NCBI RefSeq assembly: GCF_040939455.1 | Contig: NC_134106.1 | Location: forward strand, 89,783,001-89,847,000 | DNA length: 64,000 nt | Source of the DNA: Microcebus murinus | Lineage: Eukaryota; Chordata; Mammalia; Primates; Cheirogaleidae | Direction: 5' to 3' | Part shown: positions 43,490-54,876 of the stretch, one piece after another | How positions within the stretch are numbered: position 1 is the stretch's first letter | Layout of the letters: each line of letters starts with the position of its first letter | Made by a program: the position numbers and the translations under genes | Notes under the pieces: model-generated | What the model was told of the DNA's origin: nothing | The model's input: only the letters and a program-made list of their open reading frames with translations | Databases searched by the model: none

Positions 43490-43942
43490 ATTATGGCTTG
43501 AATTGTTTCCCCTCAAAATTCACAGGTTGAAGTCCAACAACTCAGAATGTGACCTTCTGTGGGTATAGGATCCTGGTAGATGTAATTAGTTTAGGATTAG
43601 GTCACACTAGAGTAGGGTGGGCACTAATCCAATATGACTGTTTTCCTTTTAAAAGGAGGAAATTTGGACAGACACACACACAGAATGTAATTTGAAGATG
43701 AAGGCAGAGATCAGGGCAATGCTTCTACAAACCAAAGGACGTCAAGAGTGCCAGCATCCACCAGAAGCTAGGACAGAGGCAAAGAGCAAGTTCTCCCTCA
43801 CAGCCCTCTGAGGAAAGCAGCCTTGCTGACAATTTGATCTTCAACTTCTACCTTCCAGAACTGTGAAACAATACATGTTTGTTGTGTAAGCAGCCCACTT
43901 GGTGGCACATTATTATGGCAGCTCTAGCAAACTAATACAACA
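43490..43942 (+). mobile_element. MaLR LTR (MLT1 type)
   Basis: Starts near 'tattatggcttgaattgttt', with 'aaaattcacaggttgaagtc', 'gtgaccttctgtgggtatag', 'gaagatgaaggcagagatca', 'aacttctaccttccagaact' and 'gtgaaacaatacatgtttgt', ending 'gctctagcaaactaatacaa'. Almost full length, solo. Confidence 0.88.
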
Positions 43943-44254
43943 ACCCACAGATGCATTATTTTCCCCACATTGGGAAAACTAATACTTAGAAAATCTGATT
44001 TTCTTGCCTAGAGAACCACAGCTAGTGATTGGAAAATTTGATGGGATGGCCTTATTCCAAAGTTCATGCTGCTGGATGATGTGGGTTCCATTTTCCACCT
44101 TTCTAATTTTTATGAAGAGAAAGGATGCCCCTCATAATGAAATTGCACTGAGTAGCTACATTTTCCCAGAGGGCTTTTTGATTTTATAGAGTAACCATCA
44201 ATACCCACAAGGACTATTGGCCTGCCCCAGTGAGAAACAGCACAACACTTTAAT

Positions 44255-44430
44255 AATAATCACAAACAGTTAAATGGTATTTCATAGCACTTATTGACAT
44301 TGGTGCAGGTTTTCACAGGAACCCCTGTGAACAGACATTGTCATCCCAGATGAGGAGTACACAGGAAGAGGCCGTGGGATTTGCCAAAGTCAAGCAGTGA
44401 GCATGTGGCCATTCCAGGCCTGGAACCAAT
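44255..44430 (-). repeat. MIR SINE relic
   Basis: 'catagcacttattgacattg', 'acattgtcatcccagatgag', 'agtcaagcagtgagcatgtg' and 'ccaggcctggaaccaatggt' follow reverse MIR order. Confidence 0.6.
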
Positions 44431-44559
44431 GGTTCCCAGTCTGCCATGTTGTTTTCCTACCATGAACACTGGTTTACCTGTTTCCTCTACATCTAATATA
44501 GCTTCTTCCTACCTGGAACCTAGAAAAAGTACTGGGCAATCAGGGTACCCTATTAGAAA

Positions 44560-44715
44560 AAAGGATGGCCTTAGGAGTTGGACAGATATGAATTCAATTC
44601 TTGCTTATAGAATTCCTCAGACACTATTCTCTTTAATTTTAAAGTAGACAGTTGTGAGGATTAATGAGATAAATTCTAAAAAATGCTCCACAGAAAATCC
44701 TGCTAAATGAGTTGT
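44560..44715 (+). repeat. MIR SINE relic
   Basis: 'cttaggagttggacagatat', 'gaattcaattcttgcttata', 'gttgtgaggattaatgagat' follow forward MIR with a shortened middle. Confidence 0.6.
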
Positions 44716-44734
44716 ACTATTTTCAAAGAAGAGT

Positions 44735-44890
44735 TGGCTCAATCCCAGCTCCACCACTTATTGGGAGTGCCATTTTGAGCTCACTGGGCCTTCCTTTGCT
44801 TCTCTGTTAACTCATAGATACTAAGGTTGCTGAATGGCAATGAATGCAACAACACTTGCAAGATTTTCAGTGCTGTACAAATGCAAGGAA
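44735..44890 (+). repeat. MIR SINE relic
   Basis: 'tcccagctccaccacttatt', 'tgagctcactgggccttcct' and 'gttgctgaatggcaatgaat' give a second forward MIR immediately after the previous one. Confidence 0.55.
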
Positions 44891-46289
44891 TTCACTGTAA
44901 GGAATTGGAAGAAGTATAAAATGTGCCTAGAATGTAGAAGGCATTAAATGACTATTTGCTTAATGAATAAAAACTGCTATACCCCACACTACCTCTGATA
45001 TTCAAAAGAACCAGTTATAATGAATATAAAAAAGATCAGTTTTACCCAAACAGTGTCTGTAAGAGTGAGACAAGGAAGAGAGAGAGTACACTTGTTCTGG
45101 AAAAACAGAAACCACAACTACTACTTTGATCAATAAGAGCATCTCATGTCTTAGATTTAATTTTACCTAAAACCCAAATGTTTCATTGAAAAAATTGCCC
45201 TCTAGGCAATTTCTTTTAAGTTAACTGTGAATTTAATTTTAAGTCTCCTCAACCCCTAGTTTAATATTATTACAAATAAAACATGTTTTAGCCCATGTTC
45301 CTATAAAATATTTTTTAGAAACACATACATGGATTTGTCTCAGAGGAATTCTAATAAGCATGTAAAAATTCGTGTCTAATCTTGGTTTGATATCTGATAA
45401 CTGGAGATGCTAGGAAGACCTATCTCAAAGTTTTCCTTTAGAAATCAACCTCGAATAACCACTCAGTGTTCAAAGTCAATACCTATTAGCGCTTGTACAT
45501 ATGGTATTAATTCCACATTAATTCTGTCAAAAGTGATATCATAGTTAGAAGTTCCAAATGATGACATCACTAAAACAACTTGGTTTTCATGAGCGTGGGA
45601 CCAGCCAGTGCCAAAATCCAACTCAATCTATTCATCTGTCTATTCTGACAAGTTCAGTTTAATTAGTTCATGGCCTCATAACGAACAAGAGACTGGCTTT
45701 CTGTCCAATTTCCAGAACCATTTCTATTCTTTTCAACTGAAGTGCCAAATGCTTACACTGCTTTGCCCAATTTATACCTTTGCCTATAATTACTGGTCCC
45801 CAAGGTGTGATTGTCCTTTTTCATAAGAGTTTGTGCAGCTGCCAACATGAAGTTGTAAATAAATTGTAATACCGTTGCTATGAGGTGTAAAAATCCCACA
45901 GCTCATATCCAGAGCCTTGTATAATAAACTCAAGTAAACATTCCATTTCCTGCAAGTGATTGTGGTCTGTGACTAGATTTAGAAAACAGGGCAGTAAGTC
46001 ATCTTTCTTTAATGAGTCGTTGAAAACAAAGTTGTATCCCATGAAACGAAAACCTGTCCTTGACAAAAACAAATAGCTTATTGGGAAAAGACCCTCCAAA
46101 CAGGGACAGGTTTTTCTGCAGCTTACGATCTGAGATCTATTTCCGTAGTCACAAAGTGCTTAGACAATGGCAACTCTGCTCTCCCGACAGCACCCACCGC
46201 CAATGGAGTGCAAGAGGTTGGTTTTCTGACAAGAAAGGCAAGAGAGTGTAAAAGGAAAGAATGAGAAAATGAAATGTACAGAGATCCAA
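44891..46289. other. Unique sequence, no gene seen
   Basis: A 72-codon + frame (45608-45826) and a 73-codon minus frame (45878-46099) are unrecognised. No named repeat. Confidence 0.4.
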
Positions 46290-46480
46290 TTTGGTAACTT
46301 GGTCTTCTATTTACTAACGGTGTGACCTTGGTTATTTACAACCTTTGTGCCTCAGTTTCTTCAGTTGTATCTTGGTAAGTATGACACCTACCAAGCAGAA
46401 TCGTTGTGGTCACAAGACAGGATGATTAAATGCAAAGTACTTAGTTACAGCCCTAACAGTAGGTGACACAGGAAATGGTA
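46290..46480 (+). repeat. MIR SINE relic
   Basis: 'actaacggtgtgaccttggt', 'tgcctcagtttcttcagttg', 'gtatgacacctaccaagcag' and 'caggatgattaaatgcaaag' give a clear forward MIR. Confidence 0.8.
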
Positions 46481-46492
46481 ATTTCTCCCTCC

Positions 46493-46517
46493 TTTTTTTT
46501 TTTTTTTTTTTTTTTTT
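46493..46517. repeat. T25 homopolymer
   Basis: Twenty-five uninterrupted T. There is no SINE or L1 body to its right, so it is not obviously the tail of a retroposon that I can name. Confidence 0.95.
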
Positions 46518-47325
46518 GGTAATAGAGAGCAAACCCATAGTTCTTGGATTCCACTGGACCGACCCTGAGCCTACTATGTGGAAGGTGCATCACTGAAGAC
46601 CTAGCATATTTTTCTTAGCATCACTGTTCTTACAATGCCTGATAATGCTAAAATGGCCTCATCTACAAAAGGCAACTAAAACTGCTAAAATGATACCTTT
46701 AACTGCAGATTCTGGTGACTTCTAAAATTCATTAAGACCATTGGAATTTTTCTTATCTTATTTCTTTTTTATCAAAAAGCGTTTATTCATTATTTCTCTG
46801 GCTTAATTATAATTTAGTTCAAGAAAATTAAAAGTTTCATATCAGAATTTTACACTATGGAACTCAGATAGACTGTGGGTTCAAAATTACTGTAAAACAA
46901 ATTTTACACTGGAAACTGTTAGGTCAAGAAGTAATTACTGATTAATGTCATCATGTGCCCAGGTCTTATTGTGGAAAATCAGATCAATCAAGATTAACAA
47001 TTCATGCTTACATGTAGCAAAGACCATTAATGCTGTCAAATATATATGGTTTCTCCAACATTTCTTAGCCTCCCTGGCAATTAGTTTGGGGCCATTTGAT
47101 TAGCTCTGGTGAATGAACCATAATTGGAAATGATGTGTATTACTTTTGGTTAAAGGAAGTTGAAAATTGACATGCCTCGTCCATCTCTCTTTTCTCTAGC
47201 TATGGGAACTCTGAAAAAAAACATGTACCAGGTACATAATACAAGAAGAAGTAGAACCAGTTCACCTGCATAAAATTATGTGTCAATTAGAGATTTAATA
47301 TTGTAATATGAATATCAATATTAAG
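46518..47325. other. Unique AT-rich sequence, no gene seen
   Basis: Nothing supported. Confidence 0.35.
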
Positions 47326-47451
47326 GATGTGGGGGTTGTTTGCTATGGTCTTTTGTGTTAATTACCTGTACCTTTCTATGAGACCACAGATGTGGGGGTT
47401 GTTTGCTATGGTCTTTTGTGTTAATTACCTGTACCTTTCTATGAGACCACA
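47326..47451 (+). repeat. Perfect 63-bp direct tandem duplication
   Basis: The 63-bp unit at 47326-47388, beginning 'gatgtgggggttgtttgcta' and ending 'ctatgagaccaca', is repeated without a single mismatch at 47389-47451. A further 'gat' follows, so the breakpoint can slide by 3 bp. The unit length is a multiple of three, which is why an open frame (47327-47554) shows the same 21 residues twice; I see no other reason to call that frame coding. Confidence 0.97.
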
Positions 47452-47757
47452 GATCAGAGTTCACTTTGTGCTGTATTCTAGAAGTTACCCAGGGTTTCCC
47501 AGCCTTTGCAAACCCCTGGGTATAATTGGGGTCACATTCACAGTCCTCACTTGAAAACAGCTTCTTCCCACCTTCCCGTTAAGTTATGTTTGGACTTCCA
47601 AGGAGTGTTTCCCATTTACAGTTACCATGGGGAATCCACCAGACAAGTCATCATTTTGGTTACCATAGCCTCTTTGAGTGGGCACCACTTTCATCTCTAT
47701 TGGGACACCCCCCCACCCCCGGCTCCTGGGAACCATGTTCACAGAGTGCCCTGATGT
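47452..47757. other. Unique sequence, no gene seen
   Basis: Short overlapping frames only; a C-rich run 'acaccccccccacccccgg' lies near 47704. Confidence 0.35.
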
Positions 47758-48172
47758 CTATATTAGTTTCCTGTGGCTGCTGTAACAAATTACTATAAAT
47801 TGTGGCTTAAAACAACCAGGATATATTTTCCACAGTATTGAAGGGTAAAAGTCCATAATCCAGGTGTCCACAGGGCCGGGCTCCTTCTGGGGGTTCTCTG
47901 GGAGAATTCTTCTTTGGCTCTTCAGCTTCTGGCATTCCTTAGCATGCTTGCCATGTATCTCTGCCTTCACCTCCACATTGCCTTCTCCTCTGGGTGTGTT
48001 TTCTTAAGGACTTTTGTCACTGGATTTTGGACCCATTCAGATAATTCAGGATGATCTCTTCATCTCAAGATCCTTAACTTAGTTACATTTGCAATAACCC
48101 TTTTTCCAAGTAAGGTAACATTCACAGGTTCCAGGAATTGGGATTTGGACATATCTTTTTGGAAACTATGCT
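47758..48172 (-). mobile_element. MaLR LTR (MLT1 type), minus strand
   Basis: 'tctatattagtttcctgtgg', 'ctgctgtaacaaattactat', 'gtggcttaaaacaaccagga', 'cttcagcttctggcattcct', 'tttccaagtaaggtaacatt' and 'gacatatctttttggaaact' are the reverse of an MLT1 LTR. Confidence 0.85.
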
Positions 48173-48829
48173 AATGTGAGCAACCTGAATTCTCCGATTT
48201 GTGTTACCCTCTGACAGGAGGTTCTAAGGCAGAGCTGTCTTGCTTCTCAGTGTCTTAGAGTTTTTAGTTACAGAAGGGATAAAATGTTGTTTTTGTTTCT
48301 TACTAGTAACTCCTATTTCCCTAAGATTCAGACATAAGCCATGGACAAATTGATCAACAAAATTTCATTAGACTTTGATAGTTGAGGATTTATCTGCAAG
48401 CCAAAATTTTCTGTGGGAAGCATTCTTTTCCCTTGAAGACACCTCAGTCTCTCATTCACAAAAATTTATAGCCATTCCACGAAGAAATTCAGTAGCCTTT
48501 TACTAGGATTTTCATTTTCAGGAATATTAAAATATAGTGTCAAACCTAGATCCCAGGTACAATTAGTTATTTTGCATCTCTCAGTCCCATGAAACTCTGA
48601 GATCCTTGCAAACCAGAGAGTTACTCATCTCTCTTTTTCTAACTATCTCACAGTGTAGAAGCTTTTGTTGACTTCAACTAAAGTGCACTGAATTGTGAGG
48701 ATGATAATATAACATTTCAAAACCACATAGTGAATCTTTATCAATATTTCCATCTTCAATAATGAGTAGGTTTATGACTATAATTACATCAGAACAGAAA
48801 AGAACCTCAAATCGTGCTATTAAATATTA
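48173..48829. other. Unique sequence, no gene seen
   Basis: Nothing supported. Confidence 0.35.
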
Positions 48830-48930
48830 AGCCTCTTACTTTACAGATGGGAACATTGAGATCCCAAAATTGTAAGTTACTTATCCAAGATCACCCAGTT
48901 ATTCAGTTTTGAGTCACAACTACTGGTTTA
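48830..48930 (-). repeat. MIR SINE relic
   Basis: 'cttactttacagatgggaac', 'gtaagttacttatccaagat' and 'cacccagttattcagttttg' are the reverse MIR core. Confidence 0.6.
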
Positions 48931-49344
48931 TTTGTTGGAAATGTCTAAGAAGTTGATTTCTAGTTAGAAAACCTGCGTTGGAACTCTGTTCTTGACCCTA
49001 ACTAATCGCTAGTATCCTTGATACTAACCACTTGAAACTATTCTATGAAAGTCACATGGCTTCTTTTACTCTGAGCTTCTTCCTCTGGAAAATGGAATTA
49101 GAATCCAATCGCTGACAACCTGTACAACTCAAGCAACATAATGCAAGCTAAAAAATGTCTTGTAAACAATTTTTACATCTCCAACTAGCATGAGCTCATC
49201 AAGAATAGAGTGTGTGCCTTATCCCTGGCACAACATATGGTTCAGTAACTGACACGTGAATGGTGTTTGGGAAAGCTGAGTCAATAATCAACTAATTAAT
49301 GAAAGCAGAAAGTGTTATTAGCCTCAAATAAAATGGGACTATAT

Positions 49345-49555
49345 AAAAATAGGAACTAAGAGCCTGGCCTCCAGAACCTGATTGCCTGGGTTCAAATCCC
49401 ACCTCCAACACTTATTATTTGTGCCGCCTACAACAAATTACTTTACCTGTGGTGCCTAGATTTCTTATCTCTGAAAGGGTACAGGTATTCACTGCATAGA
49501 GTTAAGGTGAGAATCAAATGATACAAAGCCTAACACAGAGTGACTACCAATTTGT
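49345..49555 (+). repeat. MIR SINE relic
   Basis: 'attgcctgggttcaaatccc', 'acctccaacacttattattt' and 'ttaaggtgagaatcaaatga' give a clear forward MIR. Confidence 0.8.
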
Positions 49556-50039
49556 ATTTTCATTACAATTTTAATGTTTATATTTTTTTCCTGGAATGTA
49601 TTCTAGTCTAGCTTTCCTTTGTGTTTCCAATCCAATTCTGGCACTCTGCCATTATCATGAGTTTCCATATGTTTTATCTCATTTTGAATTATTAAAGAGA
49701 GTAAAGATCATAGAAATCTATGTATTAAATTATGAATGTTCACAGTAACCAAAGGCACACAGAATGCCAAGGATAATACATCAGATTACATCATGTTGCA
49801 TCAAAGCAGTCCTCTGATACTGTAGAAAAGTGCAGCTTTGAAAGAAGATGCCAAGATATTAGGTGCATTGCTAAGGGGATTTTAGTAAGCTCACCCAGGA
49901 GTGACATAATTTAACCTGTGGTTCTCACTTGGCCCCCTTGTGCTCCTTTAGGAATGCCATTGTCTAGTTAATCTGCCCTGAAATCCAGTAATACCGTAAT
50001 TTTATTGGCAACAAGTGACTATATGTGTATAACCTGAAG
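49556..50039. other. Unique sequence, no gene seen
   Basis: Nothing supported. Confidence 0.35.
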
Positions 50040-50355
50040 CTAGCACCGTGATTAAAGAGGGTGATTCACACCTCTCTGCCTCTCTCTTGCATGCCCCTTT
50101 TCCTGGCATGCCTTGCACTCACTTCTACATTCATCTAACTTGCATTTACCTTCAAAACTCAACACGTGTCCCTTGTCACTTCAACAGATTCTTCTCTACC
50201 CACTCTTCCACCACACACTCAGTTCTAACATCCCAAAGGAAGGAGGACATGCTAACATCCCCAAGTCATGTGAACACCATGTTTGTATCTACAGTAATGT
50301 ATACCCCAGTATTTCTATGTTGTCGGTACTCAGACATTTCTTGCTGAATGAAACA
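50040..50355 (+). repeat. L2 LINE 3' fragment
   Basis: 'gcatgccccttttcctggca', 'tcaaaactcaacacgtgtcc', 'gtttgtatctacagtaatgt' and the terminal 'tcagacatttcttgctgaat' match the degenerate L2 3' order. The 90- and 99-codon frames over it are therefore not genes. Confidence 0.55.
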
Positions 50356-50454
50356 CAAATCCACAAAAATAAGACTTTTAGTTAAACTTGATTGGTTGTT
50401 TTAACAAGCAAAAGAAGTTTCAAAAAATGTTTAAGAAAAATACATAAAACAAAA

Positions 50455-51424
50455 ACTTGCAATTCAAAAAAAAATGTCTTTATTTGAGCAAGATATCAAG
50501 TAAAGAGTGAGAAACCCCAGTTCTTGTCCCCCAATAAAGGAGTGTTCAGGAGTCCAGTGAAGGAGCTGTAGCAACGCAGTGGAGCGAAGCACCCAAGCAT
50601 AACCATGCAAGAGTGGTGGAAAGCAGTTTCATGCTGCCTGCATCATCTCATCCCCCAGGCTGGCACTGCTCAGCAGTTAGAGGGAGTCGGCAGCCCATGA
50701 GCTCCCCTGATACAGAAAAAGAGAGTGGGGTGAACAGCCAGCTTCCCCTGCCTGTTAGGAACTACCCAAGCTTCCACTTCAGTTTCACTCTAACTGGAAC
50801 ACTGGGAATAATGGAATAGCTGAGATATCTGGAGACGACTAGGAACAAAGGAGGAAGAGGGCTCTCAATATTACCCAGTGGCGGGAGCCATAGTGGTTTC
50901 CAGGGACGTTCTCTACAGAAGACCCCTTCAGCCTTCTGTGCTGAGGACCTCACCAGCCCTTGCGGCCACAGCAGGTCCCCCCTCCCAAAGCTTTCACTAT
51001 GGAGGACCCCACAGTATTTGCTGTCACAGCCCCAATGACTTTCTCTGTAACCCCAGCTTTTCTCATCACTGACTAAGCCAACAGCAAGCACAGCTGCCAC
51101 AGACCCTCTCACAGGTTTTACTGCTATGAGTCCCACTGTTTTTCACCTTCACAGACTCCAAGTTGCCTGAGCCACCACTACTCACTCTCTTTCCACCAGA
51201 GCCACCTTAGTTGTCACCAACAGTGATGCACTTATCCCAGGACCGAGCTCAGCCACCACCCACATACCTGTAGAACTGCACGCACACCTGCGGCCGGGCC
51301 TGCAGCTGTGAACATGCATGTAGCCAACCACAACCCCTGCTGCCAGCTCCCACTGCCTCACAGCAGTGCCAGCAAAAACATGAAAAGCATTAAATGCTGG
51401 GGGTGGGGGAAGACAGTAAAAGTG
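50455..51424 (+). other. GC-richer stretch of uncertain origin, possibly old L1 5' part
   Basis: A less AT-rich stretch rich in 'cagc/ccacc' motifs directly precedes an old + strand L1 and lacks any sign of a host gene. Frames of 64-124 codons overlap on both strands. It may be the 5' UTR or ORF1 region of that old L1, but no diagnostic motif was found. Confidence 0.3.
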
Positions 51425-54400
51425 CCGTTTTTGTATGAGAAAAAAAGTTAAGTTGTTATCAGCTTAAAATAGATTGTTACATCCATAAAATATTTTATGT
51501 ATGCTTCATAGTAACCACAAAGCAAAAGCCTATAAACAGAAAATAAAGAAAAAGAAATAAAAGCATGCCACTACAGAAAATTATTGAATCACAAAGGAAA
51601 ACAGTAAGAGAGAAAGAAAGGTATAAAGGAACTACAAAACAGCCAGAAAACAATTAACAAAATAGCAATAGTAAGTCATTATCTATCAATAATTATTTTA
51701 AATGTAAATGGACTAAATTCTCCAACAAAAGACATAGAGTGGATGAATGGATTTTTTTTTTAAAAAAGGACAAACTCTGATTCTATGTTGTCTTTAAAGA
51801 CACACATTAACTGAAAGTGAACAAATGGAAAACGATATTTCATTAAAATGGAAACTGAAAAAGAGCAGGGGTAGCTGTACTTATACCAGGCAAAATAGAC
51901 TTTAAGTCAAAAACTGTAACAAGGAATAAAGTTCATTATAAAGGACCCAGTTGATCAAGAGGCTATAACAATTATATATATATAATATATATATAATATA
52001 TAATATTATTTATATAATTATATATAATTATAATTATATATTATATATTATAATATATATTTATATATAATGATATATATTATATATATTATATATATAA
52101 TTATAATTATATATAATATATATATAATTATAATTATATATATAATAATTATATATAATATATAATATATACACACATATATATATATCACACGTGTGTG
52201 TGTGTGTAATCACCGAACACCAAACACCTAATATAATGCAAATATTAATAGATCTGGAGGAAGCAATAGATACCAATACAAAAATAGTGGAGACTTTAAT
52301 ATTCCACTTTCAACAAAGGACAGACCATCCAAACTGAAAATCAACAAGGATGACAATGGAATTAAACAAACTGTAGGCCTAAACAATATCCACAGGACAT
52401 TCTATCCAATAGCAGAAGAATACACATTCTCAAGCACATATAAAATATTCTCCAGAATAGATTATGTGTTAGTCACAAAACAAGTCTTAACAAATTGAGA
52501 AAGATTAAAATCATATCATGTATCTTTTCTAACAACAATGGTATGAAACTAAAATCAATAACAGGAAGAAAACTGGAAAATTCATAAATGCATGGAAATT
52601 AAACAACACCCTCCTGAGCATTCAGTGGGTCAAAGAACAAAATCAAAAGGGAAATAAAAAAATATCTTGAGACAAATAAAAGTGAAAATACAGCATACCA
52701 AAATTTATGAGACACAGCAAAAGCAGTTCTAAGAAAGAAGTTTTAGTGATAAACACCTACATTTAAAAAAATAAATATCTCAAAAAGCAAGCCAACTTTA
52801 CACCTCAAGGAACTAGAAAAATAAGATCAAATTGAGCCCAAAGTTAACAGAAAGAAGAAATAAACAAAGTTATAAAGATCAGAGCAGAAATAAATGAAAT
52901 ATAGACTAGAACAAACAATAGAAAAGATCAACAAAACTAAGAGTAACTTATCTGAGAAGATAAACAAAAAACCTTTAGCTACTCTAAGAAATAAAGAGAG
53001 AAGACTTGCATAAATAAAATCAGAAATGAAAAAGAAGACATTACAACTGATGCTACAGAAATAAAAAGGACCATAAAAGACTGTTAGGAACAATGACACA
53101 GTAGTGAATTGGATAACCTAGAAGAAACAGATACATTCCTAGGAACATAAAACCTACTAAGACAAATCATAAAAAAATAGAGAATTGAAACAAATCAATA
53201 GTGAGTAAGGAGGTGGAATCAGTAATCAAAAATATCCCAACAAAGAAAAGTCCAGAAACATATGGCTTCACTGATAAATTCTATCAAACATTTAGAGAAA
53301 AATTAGTAGCAATCCTTCTCAAATTCTTCCAAAAAATTGAAGAAGAGGGAATACTTCCAAACTCATTTTGCAAGACTACTTTTACCCTGATACCAAAACC
53401 AGACAAAAAAACTGCAAGAAAAGAAAATTGCAGGGCAATATCCCTGAACACAGATGCAAAAATCCTCAACAAAATGCTAGCAAATCCAACTCATTAACAC
53501 ATTAAAATGATTATACATGGAAATCATGAGATTTTTCCCTGGTAGGCAAGGATGGCTCAACATATGCAAATCAATAAATGTCATAAGACACATTAAAAAT
53601 GAAGAAAATCCTAAAGGTTTCACCAAAAAATAAACTATTTAATAAAGAAATTCAATAAGTTGTGGGATATAAATCAACAGACAAAAATCAGTTGTGTTTG
53701 TATAAACTAACAACAGATTATCCAAAAAGGAAATTAAGGAAACTATATCATTTTCAATAGCATCAAAAAGAATAAAATAGGGATAAATTTAGCCAAGGAT
53801 GTAAAAGATCTGTACACTGAAAACTATAAAATATTAATAAAACAAATTGAAGATAACACAAATACATGGGAAGATATCTCATACTCATTGATTTAAAAAT
53901 TAATATTGTTAAAATTGCCATACTATCTAAATCCATCTACAAGTTCAATGCAATCCTTATCAAAATCCCCACGATAATTCTCACAGCAATACAAAAAACT
54001 AAAATTTGCATGAAACAACAAAAGATCCCAAATAGCTAAAGCAATCCTGAACAAGAAGAACAAAAGTAGAGGCATCATACTTTCTGATATCAAATTATAT
54101 TACAAAATTAAAGTAATCAAAACAGTAAGGTCCTGGCATAAAATCATACATCTAAAGCCATAAATAGAGATACCAGAACATAATAGAGATACCAGAAGTA
54201 AAACTTCACATTTGTGGTCAACTAATTTTCAACAAAGGTGCCAAGAATACACAATGGGGAACAAACAGTCTAATTAATAAATGATGTTGGGAAAACTGGA
54301 TATCTACATGAAAAAAATAAATAAAATTAGACCTTATCTTACTGTGTACATAAACATCAACTCAACATGGATTAAGGAGTTATATGTAAGACCTGAAACC

Positions 54401-54876
54401 ATAAAAATCCTAGAAGAAAACACCTAAAGCACAGGCAACAAACGCCCAAAAATAAAAAGTGGGACTACATTACACTAAAAGTTTTCTGCACAGCAAATGA
54501 AACAATAAACAAAAAGAAAAAGCAATCTACAGAATGGAAGAAAATATTTGCAAACTGTATATCTAATAAGGGTTTAATATTTAAAATATATAAGGAGTGC
54601 CCACTACTCAATAGCAAAACAACAAGAAAAAAACAAATAATCCAATTTAAAAATGGGCAAGGGATCTGAACAGACATTTTTCCAAAGAAGATATCCAAGC
54701 AGACAACAGGTATAATTTGTATGTCTATTCATTAGCAAAACATAAATCAAACCACAATGAGACATGGTCTCAAATTTGTTAGAATGGCTATCATCAGAAA
54801 GACAACAGATAAGTTTTAGTGAGAGCGTGGAAAAAAGGGAGTCTTTGTATACTGTTGGTGGAAATGTAAATTGATA
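51425..54876 (+). mobile_element. Old L1 (ORF2 region), + strand, left segment
   Basis: Starts before ORF2 ('catagtaaccacaaagcaaa'), passes through the endonuclease region ('aaatgtaaatggactaaatt', 'gggtagctgtacttatacca') and the reverse-transcriptase fingers. A 98-codon open stretch at 53201-53497 contains '[13 protein letters not shown]' and '[10 protein letters not shown]'. The thumb region follows, and the segment stops at 'tactgttggtggaaatgtaa' near 54860. The core with the catalytic FADD block is deleted around 53620-53700, and stops are frequent. The element resumes after an inverted segment at about 56485. Confidence 0.85.
51970..52208. repeat. Large (AT)n/(TG)n microsatellite inside the old L1
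   Basis: About 240 bp of almost pure A/T in TATA, AATTATA and TAATATA arrangements, closing with ACACACATATATAT and a short CACACGTGTGTG inverted block. In intact L1 the same spot encodes 'NIYAP' and reads 'aattttaaatatatatgcac' (22127-22146 in the full-length element). The array therefore seems to have grown from an L1-encoded AT seed. It is rich in self-complementary stretches. Confidence 0.93.

Noticed and set aside
47327..47554. 75-codon frame with a repeated 21-residue block
   Set aside because: The repeat is the DNA-level 63-bp tandem duplication; no other sign of coding.
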